DNA of 64,000 bases, taken from positions 271,541,694 through 271,605,693 of the forward strand of contig NC_085138.1 of the NCBI RefSeq assembly GCF_035046485.1, in the 5' to 3' direction. Position numbers and translations under genes: made by a program. The notes beneath the pieces are model-generated. The model had not been told where the DNA came from and did not search any database. It worked only from the letters and a program-made list of their open reading frames with translations. Shown one piece after another: positions 51,883 to 63,920 of this stretch; position 1 is the first letter of the stretch; each line of letters begins with the position of its first letter. This stretch comes from Aedes albopictus. Its lineage: Eukaryota > Arthropoda > Insecta > Diptera > Culicidae.

Positions 51883-53772
51883 TCTTACCTAGTTTGGGTA
51901 GTGGCTACGGTTAGGATAGCTCAGATCAATCTTCAGCATAAAAGAACAGCAACGATCAATCTTTGCAGACTTATGCAAAATGGTACAGCCCAAGTGGCCT
52001 TGGTAAAAGAACCTTACTTTCGTAAGGGAAATTTCTATCTAGGAAACCTTGTGAACCCGGTTTTTGCTACTTACAGTAAACATGAAATGGCAAACTCGCG
52101 TGTCATGCCTCGAGCCTGTGTGCTTGACAACAACGCAATAGTTGCTACACTCATCTCTGAACTAACCACCAGAGATGTATGTGCTATCACAATTGATGTA
52201 TCTGTTGGAAACCTCAACAGGAAATACGTCTATTGTTCGGTTTATTTACCGCATGATGAACCATCCCCTACGGATGCTTTCAAACAAGTCATCGCATACT
52301 GTACTTCAAAAGGCCTTCCGCTAATTGTTGGCAGTGATGCTAATGCTCACCATATCATCTGGGGCAGCTCAGACATTAACTTGAGAGGCTCCAGTTTGAT
52401 GGAATACTTAAGCAGTACAGATCTTGGATTACTTAACCCTTTGGAGCCGATTTTTTTCGCCGCTGTCGACGCAACCTCGCTGGTGTCGAACACGTTTGTT
52501 ATGCTCGGTTTCATCGCCGGGGTCATATATGACCCCTCCGGCTCCAAAGGGTTAACATAGGCAACCGCCCAACCTTCATGGTATCTGCTAGAGAGGAAGT
52601 GTTAGATATAACGCTTTGCTCTAGCAGAATTAGTCACGAGCTGACCAATTGGCATGTGTCAGATGAAGAATCTTTATCTGACCATCGCTATATCTTTTTT
52701 GAAAACTTAAATGTTACTTCGCAAACATTGCGTTTCAGGAATCCTCGGTCAACAAACTGGAATCATTTTACTGATTTGGTCGCGGCCAAATTTCATGGAT
52801 ACTCACCATCCATTGACTCTCCAAGTGATTTAGATGATGCCGTTGATACTACAACGAGCTTCATCATGGAAGCTTCTGAAGAAGCATGCCCTCTACGGTC
52901 TGTAAAGATCACAAAAGGAACCCCTTGGTGGAACTTTGATCTGGCGAAACTCAGGAAACAATGTGGAAAGAGTTGGAACAGACGACGTTCGGCTGGTTTG
53001 GAGGCTTTCAGGTCGCCTCGCAAGGCCTACAGGAAAGCTCTCCGGTCTGCTAAACGATCCGGCTGGAAAAACCTTTGTACAAATGTTTCCAGCTTGAGTG
53101 AAGTCAGTCGGTTAAACAAAATCCTTGTGAAATCTAAGGATTTCCGGGTGAACGAACTTCGTTTGCCAAATGGCGATCTGACTTCCTCTGATGAGGAAGT
53201 TCTGGAATGCTTATTCAGCACACACTTCCCTGGATGTGTAGATATTACATCTTCGGATGAACCTGATGTCTTTTCTTCTTGTAGTTATGATTCTTTAGCT
53301 TTGGCTCGGAGTATTGTAACTATAGAATCGATTGAGTGGGCACTTAATAGCTTTGCTCCTTTCAAATCTCCTGGGGCAGATGGGATTTATCCTATTTTGC
53401 TTCAGAAGGGATTTGATTATTTCAAACATGTTTTGAAAAAACTACTTGTTTGCAGTTTTGCTACAGGATATATTCCCAAATCCTGGCGGGATATTACTGT
53501 AAAGTTTATTCCGAAAGTGGGTCGTGCGTCGTATGAAGAAGCAAAGAGTTTCAGACCTATCAGTTTGACCTCTTTTCTTCTGAAATGCTTAGAACGCATT
53601 GTGGATCATCACATCCGTGATGTTCATCTGGCCAACGTGCCTCTTCATGTGAACCAACATGCCTACCAATCTGGTAAGTCCACTGTGACTCTTTTACACA
53701 AGGTTGTTTACGATATCGAGAAAGCATTCGCTCAAAAGCAGTCTTGTCTGGGTGTTTTCTTAGATATCGAGG
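51883..53772 (+). pseudogene. LINE ORF2 (endonuclease + RT), split by a TTAA MITE and cut in RT
   Basis: The N-terminal endonuclease-exonuclease-phosphatase domain, which nicks target DNA, is recognisable by QINLQHKR (Asn), LVKEPYF (Glu-Pro-Tyr), GSDANAHHIIWG (Asp-x-Asn-x-His) and SDHRYIFF. RT follows with PWWNFDLAKLRK, FKSPGADGIYP, SFRPISLTSFLLKCLERIV, ANQHAYQSGKST-like text and FLDIEG, where it breaks off before the catalytic box. At 52433 the frame is interrupted by a 115-bp element. Excising it with one TTAA gives a continuous frame GLLN-IGNRPTF. WHVSDEESLSDH and the endonuclease type suggest the LOA/Lian or R1 group. It is non-functional. Confidence 0.85.
52437..52551. mobile_element. 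115-bp TTAA miniature element inside LINE endonuclease
   Basis: Perfect 13-bp ends CCCTTTGGAGCCG/CGGCTCCAAAGGG; TTAA at 52433-52436 and 52552-52555. The length equals that of the element at 24330-24444. Coding frame on both sides is restored by precise removal. Confidence 0.9.
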
Positions 53773-53891
53773 GAAGGATTGTTAGCTGTTTGTGTTTGAT
53801 AGCTCAGTAGACCATGGTATTCCACCATGGTGATCTTTTCAGACCACCTAATGGTGGATTTTTATATGGTGAGACGATCAACTCACCATTT
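53773..53891 (+). repeat. 119-bp direct repeat, right copy
   Basis: Matches 51122-51240; here it runs on into a longer palindromic MITE piece. Confidence 0.85.
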
Positions 53892-54003
53892 ATGCAATGA
53901 AATGGTGCAAATAGCGTGGGTATTATGGTTTCTTGCCAAATTTGATGTTGTTTGAGGAAAAGTTTGGGTAACTATGTTGTTTAAGTTGCAAGGAAAAAAA
54001 TAA
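53853..54003. mobile_element. Palindromic MITE, left-arm fragment
   Basis: GGATTTTTATATGGTGAGACG through TTTGATGTTGTTTGAGG to GTTGCAAGG, i.e. the left arm up to the hairpin turn. Confidence 0.7.
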
Positions 54004-55740
54004 TGCGTCCTATTTGTCAATTAAACAAACACGGCGCCTTGGAATTTTATGCATTCTAGATTTCCACAAAGTTCTGAAGATCAGTTTTAAGATTGGCATT
54101 AATAAAAAAAAAATGATCTCCTATGTTTACAATCAGTGCTGTTTCCTTCTATCAGATGCAAGAAAAATTGGTCTAAATTATATCAGAATCAGAAAGTAGG
54201 ACGTCGAATATAGAAAACTAATCATTAAATATTCACACCTACAAACACGAAATTACAGAAAGGAAACAGAAAATCTAAGAAGTAGCACTGGATGTGGATG
54301 TGAAGAAACCTAACAAGCCGTCATTCCCATTCGACCATTTCCTATTTACCCTCATCCAGTTTACCCCACGCATTGCCGCATAATTTTACCGGCTACCGGC
54401 ATATTGATTTTCCAAGCACGAAAGCATTTTTGAAAGCGACGTCTACCACCCGCCCACGAAGAGAAATTCATTACCAAGCAATTTGGGTGCCAGATTTTGA
54501 GGTCAGAACTGCCAGCATAAGTTTTCGGTCTTGATAGCACACGGGCAGAACTTTGACTGAGTAATGCTTGGTACACAGTCGAAAACCAAAATTCACAGAA
54601 CAGTCCATGAATCCCTCACGGTAGCTCCAGAACGTCTACGTATGACACAAACAGTCATTACGGAGCCCACTCGGGGCAGACCATTGGCAATAAATATACA
54701 GACAATCTGTCGGCAAGCGCGTGCGGCGTTGTGCGCAATCAGCCGGTAGATTCCCGTCTAGACTGACTTTCCATTTCGTGCGTTTTTATGGTTTATTTAG
54801 CCTTCAATCCACTCCCGTGTAGTGGCAAAGGGACTGCAACCGAGCTCTCCGATACACGTCCGTTCATTCGTTCCGGAACGGGATTACGACGGCGACGACC
54901 GGATGGACATCCAAATGGGAGAGGCGGCCAGCGGCGTATCATGTCGTGCTTTGCTGGTTCGGTTTGCACCAGGAAGGAGATTTTGAATTTTTATATTCAG
55001 TTTGCAGACGGGAGAGAGTGGATAGCACGCAATGGGGAGGGATAAATTATGATAATATTTCCATCCTCGGCACTCGGAACCGGACGATATAATATTTTGT
55101 TTTGGCTGGAGATTGCTTGTAGGTTGGGATATGGCCGATTGCTGGTCGTTGATTTTTTTTTTCCATAACTATAAAATATTTTACTGGGTAGCTAAAACTT
55201 ATTTCAATTGGAAATATGAATTATGCATAGTAGGAATTGGAAAAGCAAAACAAAGTAGAAAAAATCAGCATTACTTATCGCCAATCATGAGCAAGAGAAT
55301 AGTAGTTTATGTTCCGTGTTTGGAACAATCAAAACCACACAAAGAATTAATAAACGGAGCTGGAAGCTAGTTTTTCTCTGTTTGAATCAAAGCAGTTATT
55401 TTCATTTTGTCTAATCATAAAACACCATGGTCGACACCATGCTTGAAAAACTAATGAAAACTAACTCAACATCTTGAACCAATGATTGGCGTGGCGAACG
55501 TTTCAACATTTGCTGGATAAATAGTCACATGAAAAAATATATAACTTGGTATTTTATTTCATACATTTTAAATAAGATAGAACAAGCTCACCAATAAATA
55601 TCCATCTTAATGTACAGAACAGAACATAGTTGATGCAAACATCGATCGCAACACCGTATCCCATGGAACGACGACACACAGCTCGGGCAAATTGACGGGA
55701 ACAAGGGCGCCTCTTGCTGGTGGAAACTTTATTACTATGA
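54004..55740. other. Non-repetitive interval, no gene identified
   Basis: 54240-55060 is GC-richer, with open frames of 60-85 codons but no recognised domain. It could be regulatory DNA. Confidence 0.3.
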
Positions 55741-55859
55741 GACCCATGCAGAGCCGTAGCGTGCGGTTGGCCAGGTTGGCCCCCGCCAAGGGCGCCAGCC
55801 TCAGAGGGGCGCCGAAAACGCCTAGGGCTAGAAGAAAATAGAATGAAGATATTTTATTT

Positions 55860-56960
55860 TATAGATTTTGAGTATTTCTTCGCAATTTCTTGCTAGGTTT
55901 CCTTCAGAAAATCTCACAAAAATTCTTTCAGAAATTCTTCTAGGGATTTTTTTCAAAATTTCTCAAACAATTCTACCAGAAATTCTTACAAAAACTCAAA
56001 ACAGAAAATCAAAAATTCTTCTGGAGATTTCTCTCGAAATTATACTTACAGAAACTCCTCTAGGAAGAAAAAGTTATCTAGTAATTCATTCAGAAATTGG
56101 TTAAAGGATTTCTTCTACTATTTTTCTAAGGATTTTATTAGATAAACTTCCATAGTTCCCTAAAAAAATCTTTCAAAAAATCTTTCGTGGATAAATTTGG
56201 AAATTTCCTTCAAGATACATTTAGAAATTTCTCCACAGATTCTATAAATTTTCTAGGGGTTTAAGCTTCTATTTCTCCATATTTCTATTTCACATTTTTT
56301 TTTCCTTTTTTACTATAGAAAATCCTTTAGAGATTCCTTTAGAAATCCCACCCAGGATTTTTTCAGAAATGCCTCTGAGAGGAAATCTCTCATATCGCTT
56401 AGAAAATCTACCATTGATTTCTTCCAAAATTATTCCATGTTCACTAAAGATTTCTCCATAAATTTCTGCTGGAGTCCCTCTATAAAACCATGATTTTTCC
56501 CATAAACCCCTTCAGAAAATCATGAACTTGGATTTTTTTTCATAAATTTTCCCAGGTATTTCGTTAGAAAATCTGCCATTGATTTCATCCAAAATTTCTC
56601 CAAAGGTTTTTTTTTAAAGCCTTACATGGATTTCTTCAGAAATTCCTCCAGGGAATTTCTTCGTTGAACCTTCTGGGGATTTTTAGAATATCCTCCACAG
56701 AATCCTTAAGTTTTTTTTATCAGGAATTACTTCAAAAATTCTTTTAAAAATATTTTCAGTGGGTCTCCACAAATTCTTACAGACAATTCTTCACAGACTG
56801 TTTTAGGATTTCAAGGAATTAAAAATTATTGCTGATTTTTTTCCCGGGCTTTCATCAGGTAACTCCTCCAGAGTTTCAGTAGTTCATTCAGTGATTCCAG
56901 CAGGACTTCTTCTGGAGATTTCAACAAAAAAACTTAGAAAGAGAGTTCTACAGGAATTTT
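55860..56960. repeat. Degenerate AGAAATTCCTCCAGG-type repeat island
   Basis: The longest island of this type in the window: dozens of TTCTTCAGAAATTCCTCC-like units of roughly 25-35 bp, poorly conserved. Confidence 0.65.
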
Positions 56961-57982
56961 TCCCGGCATTCTTTCATGTCCATGGTGCGTCTAAAGATTA
57001 CTGAAAATTCACCTTTTTCTGGGAAATATTTTGATTAAACTTCAGAAGAAGCCGTTGGTAAATTTATTTGGTAAAGCTTATTTGATTGTAAATAACAATA
57101 AATGAGGCTTTCCACGAAGCAGCACGAAAAAAATCATTTTTTTTTTAATTTTGCATTTTTGATTTGCATATAATTTTGCACAGCTGTTCTAATCAATATA
57201 AATAATCATTTTTTCATATTAAAACTTTTTATGGAGTCTCGACTAACTTTCATATAGGGCCTATGAAAAAATGGAACACATGCAAATGAAAAATCATATC
57301 TCTGAAACTACTTGTTTGATCGGAAAACTGTCTTCGGCAAAGTTGTAGATTAATAAATGGTGGCTCTCAGAAAAATACACATTGAAAAATTTATTAAGTT
57401 TTTCTTCTAAAAAAACTGAATTTTTTTACTAAAAATTTAATATCTCAAAAAGTTATTTTTTTACCTTCGTGATGTTTTGTGAGAATAAAGTTCATTCTGT
57501 TAGCTACCATCTGTTGAAATTTCATGATGGTAAAAAAATGTACAAAAAAGTTGTGACACTTTGAACATTTTCGGTTGTGTATTTTTTAGAGTGTATGCCG
57601 AATTCACGCAAACTCGCCACGAATTCACGCAAACTGAATCCGATGGAATTTCTTAGGTTTAAAGACTATGTATTTTAAACAAGATTGCATACGTTGTTTT
57701 TTTATTTATCTAGACTAATATTTGAAAAGGACTAAAGTATTTGACCGTTTTTTACTCAATATAACTTAAAAATAACATTACCTACAAAAAGTTATGTATG
57801 GGCAAATTTTAGATAATCATGTGAACTTTCATAACATTGAAAAATGTCAATACGCTTTAAAAGTCAAAAAATGCAAATAAGAAAAAATATTTCAATTTGC
57901 AAAAAATGACATTTTTATAATTATTGAAAGTTTTGCCATATTTCGCAAGATGGACACTAATGAAGAAAAGCATTTCTGAGGT

Positions 57983-58938
57983 ACCGTGATTTCGGGTGAA
58001 ATTGATCAGTGGGGTGAAATTGATCGACGTGAGGGTCATTTTTATTTGTTAAAAATATTGTTTTAAAGTTAAAACAATTTGTAGAAAATGACCATCCGAC
58101 TAAAGGATTATTGAATGATGAGTTACATGTTTTACAGTCAATTAGTCACATATTTCTGTATTAAATTCAATATATTTTCCGTAATTGCGTGTTTGGCGAA
58201 TCTCAAATACCCTTTCAAACTTTTGTTACCATGGCTGTATCGCACATGTAATGAATATTCGAATGGATGCTTTTAGCTGCCAAGTATTTGCTAAACCTGA
58301 TTTCATCATCCAAATTTAAAAAAAAAATCAAATTTATACATAAAATTGCACTTTTCAGGAAGTAATCACTTTTTCAGAAGAGACGAACCAGCCAAGGGCT
58401 GAAAGTCTCTCTAATAAAGACAAATCAATCAATCACTTTTTCAGTATGAAAACTGTATACTTTAAGGCGTTTTCATGAAATTTATTAAATTTAAAACTTG
58501 AATAATTAAAAATTGAGAAAATTTGTAAAAGTATTGCGTAGCATTTCGCATTCTGGGGTGGTTAATTCAGGTAGAAACTATATTTTTGGCACATGCAAAG
58601 GTATTTCATTTACTGATCAATTGCATCCCGAAAGCAAAATTATTGATTTTTTATTTTAAATGATATTCACCTATTGCAATAAAATGATTTGTAATAAAAG
58701 TTTCTATCTCGTTGACTGATGAGAATCGTGGTCGTACTTCTTGTATTGCTTTGAGTTTGACTTTTTTTGGGTGATCGACTGTACGTTGGATGATATCTTT
58801 AATTAACATTTCAGTCTAATTTGGTCAATCAAAAACAACTATATGTTTTCTTAACCCAACGTTTCGGTCTTTATTGGACCTTTTTCAATGATTCTGTTAT
58901 GTTTGAGTTTGACCATATCGCTGCATTCGAAATCACGG
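57983..58938. mobile_element. 956-bp TA-flanked element, TIR CCGTGATTTC
   Basis: CCGTGATTTCGGGTGAAATT at the left and GAAATCACGG at the right; TA at 57981-57982 and 58939-58940. GGGTGAAATTGATC is repeated inside the left end. No coding capacity. It is nested inside the long-inverted-repeat element. Confidence 0.8.
58379..58435 (+). repeat. LINE 3'-end-like fragment
   Basis: GACGAACCAGCCAAGGGCTG then CTCTCTAATAAAGACAAATC and (AATC)n. The text resembles a retroelement 3' end with a short-repeat tail. Confidence 0.4.
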
Positions 58939-60862
58939 TAGCATTAGTGGAAAATTTTTGACAGCTCCTCCCCTCTTAAAGTATATTCTCCCATACCTAA
59001 TAGAAGGCTCCTAGCAATATCATAAACTTCCCCTAAAATGCTACGTCTTTTATGGACGGTTCCTAACAAAAAATACTTCATGTCATCATTTTGCGTGTTT
59101 ATCTACGGTAGAAAACATAAGTTTTTATCCAGGGTGTTTTTTACAGATATTTTCATATATTAAATTAAACATAGCTCCATATGTTTGATTCACAAGTCTA
59201 TCTAATGCAAAGTATTTATTTTATTCTCCTATGAATAAGGAAACTTTTAAGTTGAAATTCGACTTCTGGTTGATATTCTAAATTTCTGTGTAACAGATCT
59301 GGTGTTCTGGTTCAAAAGAGAATCTTAAATTATATTCTTTGTATTGGATAGATTTATAATTGAAACATATGAAGCTATGTTCAATATTAATATGTGAAAA
59401 TCCTTGTATAAAAATACCCAAAAATTGGTTTGACTAAAAAAAACATTTTGTGTTGAGTTAGATTCAGATAAAAGCAATTTAATTACTTTGATCCATTTTG
59501 AGTTATACTCTTAATGGTTGGTATGAGGTTTGGTTCTCCGAAATAGGATTAATTTAATTTCGCAATTGGGCATGTACTCCAATTTGACTTCAATTTATTT
59601 TTTAACTTTTTTAGCGTGATCGTTTTTTCAATATTTCAATTTTTTACTTGAAAGTTCACACAAACTCCTTAAAGTCACACATACCACACTTTTTTGTAGG
59701 TCATGTTATTTTTAAGTTACATTGGTATAAAAAAACGGTCAAAAACTTAAGCCCTTTTCAAATATTAGTGTAGATAAATTAAAAAAAAACAACAAAGTAT
59801 GCAACGTTGCTTTAAAGTACATAGTTTTCATACCTACACAATTCCATTGAAATCTGAGAGGGTGCTGCCAACCCCAAAATCTAGTTTGCGGGAAATTCGT
59901 CATGCACTCTAAAAAACACGTAACCAAAAATGTTCAAAGTGCCATAACTTTTTTGTACATTTTTTTTTCCACTATAAAAATTTTACAGATGATAGCTAAC
60001 AGAATGAACTTTATTCTCACAAAAAAAAAACACGAAGGTAAAAAAATAGCTTTTTAAGATATTTAATTTTTAGTAACAAAATTCAGTTTTTTCAGAAGAA
60101 AAACTAAATAAATTTTCCAATGTGTATTTTTCTGAGAGCCGCCATATATTATTCTACAACTTTGCTGAAGACACCTTTCCGATCGAACAAGCCGTTTCCG
60201 TGTTATATTTTTTATTTGATTGTGTTCCATTTTTTCATAGGCCCTATTTGAAAGTTAGTCGAGACAAAATATGAACTTTTGATATGAAAAAAATGGTTTC
60301 TCATATAAAAAGGAATAGTATACAGAAGTATCCAGTAGATTAAAAAACATCGACTAAAATGGATTCGTGCTGGTCCGTGGAAAGCCTCTAAAGATAAATT
60401 CATAATTAAAAAAGTCGTTCCAAACACCTAAAGAAATACACAATTGAAAAATACTCTAAGAAAAAAGAAAAATTCGGGGAAAATCTGTTTCTTCGGAACA
60501 CCAAAACCAGCCTTTAAAGAAAGAGCACCTTTTTTGAGCCACTATGTTTTTTTTTTAGATTTTTAGAACTTAATTTTGGTTCCTAAAATCAATTTCATAA
60601 CATTTTTTGAAATCACCTTTTGACAGCTGAACAACTGCTTGCAACGAGGGGTGATTCGACAAATCGAGCCCATACAAACTTCGAACTGATTTTTAAATAG
60701 GTTCCCGGGCACCAAAATTCATGAAAATTTGGATTTCGGCTCAGTTTGACATGCAGATTCAGGAGTCATCTCAACACCGCTAAAGAAGCCAATTGTCGTG
60801 GGGCGCCATTCCGAATGCTTGCCAGGGGCGCCATGGGACCACGCTACGGCTCTGGACCCATG

Positions 60863-62020
60863 CCCTTTCGCCGCTTTGGAAGCCACAATTTTGTTTCGAT
60901 AGAATAACTTTGACACAATTCAGTGGAAAGCATTATTGAAGATTGTGTCTAAAACAATCACCTCTTACCAACTACTTGTGTATGATGTTTTGTTTGTTTG
61001 TTTATTTTCGACACTTGACACCAGGGTGCATTCGTGTCGCACTTGTGTATGATGACTCATAAAACTTTTTAAATCGTAGTAGTTGTGCTGAACATAGTTT
61101 TGAATTAAGGTTGAAGTAAATATGTCACATTTTTATTTACAAAAAAATATTTCTTGGAAAACATGAGTTTTTGAAAGAAAATGTTTCAAATAACATGTAG
61201 TGTCGTAGTAGAAAAATAAACGGTTAGAAACGGTTAGTCCTAATTGAAAGGTTGAATAGTTTCATTCGCATATATTCGCTAATATGCACACGCTCCTAGA
61301 CACGCTCTGACTGTTTACGATGACTCACAGCCAAACCTGCAAAAGCAGTGTGTTTCATGGGGAACTGCGAGGAGAACACTTGCCCGAAAGCACTTGAACT
61401 ACACTTATGAAGTCGCCTGTTGTCATACATATGGTAAAGTGCTGCATTTACCTCGAGCTGGTCTATTCTCATTCCGTTTCCCAATGCCCAATGATAGTAC
61501 CCGATGGGGATGACTATCATGGTGCTTCCCTCTCTATGCTTAGATAATTTTCGACGCCTCACCCGGCGTGGCATGGCGACAACATTCTCTCGTAAAGTTT
61601 CCGCAGGCATTACAAATCGCACATCAACACACGTTGTCAATCCCTCTCGCGGAGATCCACCGACGACCCCATGCTAACGTAGCCGGTATCTCGATGCTCT
61701 CCTGATGGTATTTCGACATTTTTGCACCACTGCAAATCTCTGGTGTCGTCACCATCCCGTGTCGTTCACTTGTCTACCTATATAGGACATACCTATGTAT
61801 GCGAGGAATTCTCTCGAATGACGTAATTTTTACATTTCCTCATCTCGTTTGTTCTCGTTCTGGCCCGTGTGTTGTCTTCCGCTTGCACGGATCATACAGT
61901 AGTTGTTCTTGTTGTTAATGTTGAGGAAGCGAAAGCACTTGGCGATTGAGGTGTAGACAGTTGGTATTATGCCATCCTGCTTTATGTATCTACTCTACAT
62001 ATTGAAGCTTCGGTTCATGT
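60863..62020. other. Non-repetitive interval, no gene identified
   Basis: A 114-codon minus-strand open frame (61296-61640) lies here. It contains RRVRRRKLSKH but nothing recognisable, and I do not call it a gene. Confidence 0.3.
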
Positions 62021-62029
62021 TGATGGGTT

Positions 62030-62145
62030 ACGTACAAAAGGCTGAATAACATAAGGCTGAATGATCAAAAGGCTGAAACACATAAGGCTGAATGATCAAA
62101 AGGCTGAAAGCATCAAAAGGCTGAAAGATATCAAAAGGCTGAAAG
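62030..62145. repeat. AAGGCTGAA-based tandem repeat
   Basis: AAGGCTGAA recurs seven or eight times at 15-20-bp spacing, mostly as GATCAAAAGGCTGAA. Confidence 0.85.
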
Positions 62146-62149
62146 ATGT

Positions 62150-63430
62150 TGAAAAGTTTTGAAAGTTGTAGAGAATCGAATGAAATGACATTTTGGACAT
62201 TTATGGCTAATCTATTGGTCTTTGATAAACATTTGACTCGACTTGAAAATGATCATAGGAAGCAAAAGAATCTTTCAAATATTTATTTCCACTCGTTTGA
62301 AGTATTATGTGTGTCAACTCGGAAACTAGGTTGAATGAGTCTTAGATGTAAACAATTGTTCGGGTAATTCGGGTAATAAGCGGTAGTTGAGGCAAAAATT
62401 ATTGTACCTAACTGTTGCTCAAAAATGTTTGAACTTTGTTCAGTTCTATGTAAATATATAACGCGTGCGAGCTCTAAATTGAACACTAGCGAAATTCGCA
62501 AAACTGAAATGGCCATAATTACACTATGTTTCCACAGATTTCAAACATTTTGAGCTCATTAGATTCAGAAATTCTTCTGCTATTGAAACCATATCTGAGC
62601 GTACCAGTCCGGTCAATATGGATTTTGGAAAATCCGGATTTCCAATCATATGATTTAATACAATACAGTAACGGAGTTATTGGCATGAATTATCGAAAAT
62701 CATAAAATTGCCTAAACCAATAGAGTCTGATCATCGGTCCATCAGTTGGCCATTTCTGATTAAGTTTCTCAAGGAACTCCGGGTAACTAAACAGGTATAT
62801 TAGCACCACATATCGACAGAAACTATTTCCCCCAATGTTGTGCGCATAAGAATTTAGAACCGAATTGCAGCACTGCAGTGTGAACACGTTCAATTTGCAT
62901 TGAAGTTCATACTCGGCACACTGCGATCAAATATATTTGAACATGCAAATTGAACGCGGCATGAACTGGAAAGGACTGAACCCGTAGCATGCTGACTAAC
63001 ATGTTACCCTGGTATCTATGATACTAAAATGTTCATATTTGCGCCATTTCACCCTTCAATTTTGGTAATCTTTTGGCCTTTTTGGCTAATTCAATCTCCT
63101 TTTATTGAAGAGTGAACCAGTCCGACCATCGTGTGTTTCGAAAAATCTAAATTCCTGGAGCTGTATTTCAATATCCGAGACTACAATGTCGTACCAAAGG
63201 ATCTATGATGCATTTCCCTGTGACATAACATAATAACGTCCAAACATGTAGATGCGGCACAAGGTTCTAGTCCTAGGAAAGAAGACACATAGGATTTAAT
63301 GATGAAGATAAGCGCATGTGAACTCAGAGTGGAATGGGAACCGAGCGGGCGCTCTTAAGCAGCAAAAGCTCTGACAGGCAAGTTCAATGCTTTGTCGTCC
63401 AAAAAATTTTAAGTGTTCAGCTCATTTTTG
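62150..63430. other. No gene or recognised repeat seen
   Basis: AT-rich, short open frames only. Confidence 0.3.
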
Positions 63431-63439
63431 GCTCACGTT

Positions 63440-63920
63440 CTGTTCTAATACAATACTGCTTGAAAGAATAGCCTATTTTATAAGAAGGAGAAACATCTGG
63501 TAAAAAGTAAGCAGCTTCAACACCTGAACTTAAATTATGGTTCTTTCGACATTTAAAAAGAAGGAAAACCTTTGATAAAAAAAAGATGCAGCTATGACAT
63601 TCAAACACAGTAAGAACAGTCTGTGTTCAAAAGAAGGGGAAATCTCCGATGAATCGTTTTTAAGGAATATGCGCACGCAGAAGCTTGCTGCATTTTACAC
63701 ATTGGTAAAAATGCCAACACTGAATATATGCAAATACCTCAAAAGAACAGCCTATTTTTAATAGAAGGAAAAATCACTCACGGGAGAGTTATTAGTATGC
63801 AGATATTATCATCAAATCTTTCCGCTTGGTCGTATTATTTGCGGCCACAATACTTACTCTTCCATCAGAGATTTTTCCCGCTATTTTAGAAAGGCTGTTC
63901 TTTCGAGGTAAATGCATAGA
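63440..63920. repeat. Degenerate repeat with terminal fold-back
   Basis: AGCCTATTTTATAAGAAGGA, AGTCTGTGTTCAAAAGAAGG and AGCCTATTTTTAATAGAAGG recur at about 63466, 63614 and 63748 (about 140-bp spacing). 63735-63910 is a fold-back: ACCTCAAAAGAACAGCC is mirrored by GGCTGTTCTTTCGAGGT. Confidence 0.55.

Larger units (their letters stand above)
51241..53772 (+). mobile_element. LOA/R1-like LINE, 3'-truncated, between 119-bp direct repeats
   Basis: 51241-51880 is GC-richer leader sequence with no long frame. Endonuclease and the first part of RT follow, and the element stops inside RT motif A at 53772. There is no 3' untranslated region or poly-A. This is the opposite of normal LINE truncation and, with the long flanking repeats, points to rearrangement. 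Confidence 0.8.
57105..60395. mobile_element. Long-inverted-repeat element, second relative
   Basis: 57105-57960 and 59620-60395 are imperfect reverse complements. Paired landmarks are GGCTTTCCACG..CAGCACGA, TCTCGACTAACTTTCA, GGGCCTATGAAAAAATGGAA and TTTTTTAGAGTG. The inner arm segments (CAAACTAG..CACCCTCTCAGATTTCAATG; ACCTACAAAAAAGTG) match the arms of the element at 1-2810, but no transposase is present. Confidence 0.8.
55749..60854. mobile_element. 5.1-kb hAT-type composite with 8-bp target duplication
   Basis: The 15-bp perfect TIR CAGAGCCGTAGCGTG starts at 55749 and its complement ends at 60854. GACCCATG flanks both sides (55741-55748 and 60855-60862). CAG-initial TIRs with 8-bp duplications are the hAT signature. 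GGCGCC-rich text lies just inside both ends. No hAT transposase is visible; the interior is filled by a degenerate repeat island and a long-inverted-repeat element, so it is non-autonomous. Confidence 0.85.

Noticed and set aside
61296..61640. 114-codon minus-strand open frame in unique sequence
   Set aside because: The start depends on a non-ATG codon and nothing recognisable is present. It could be an exon but there is no splice evid­ence.
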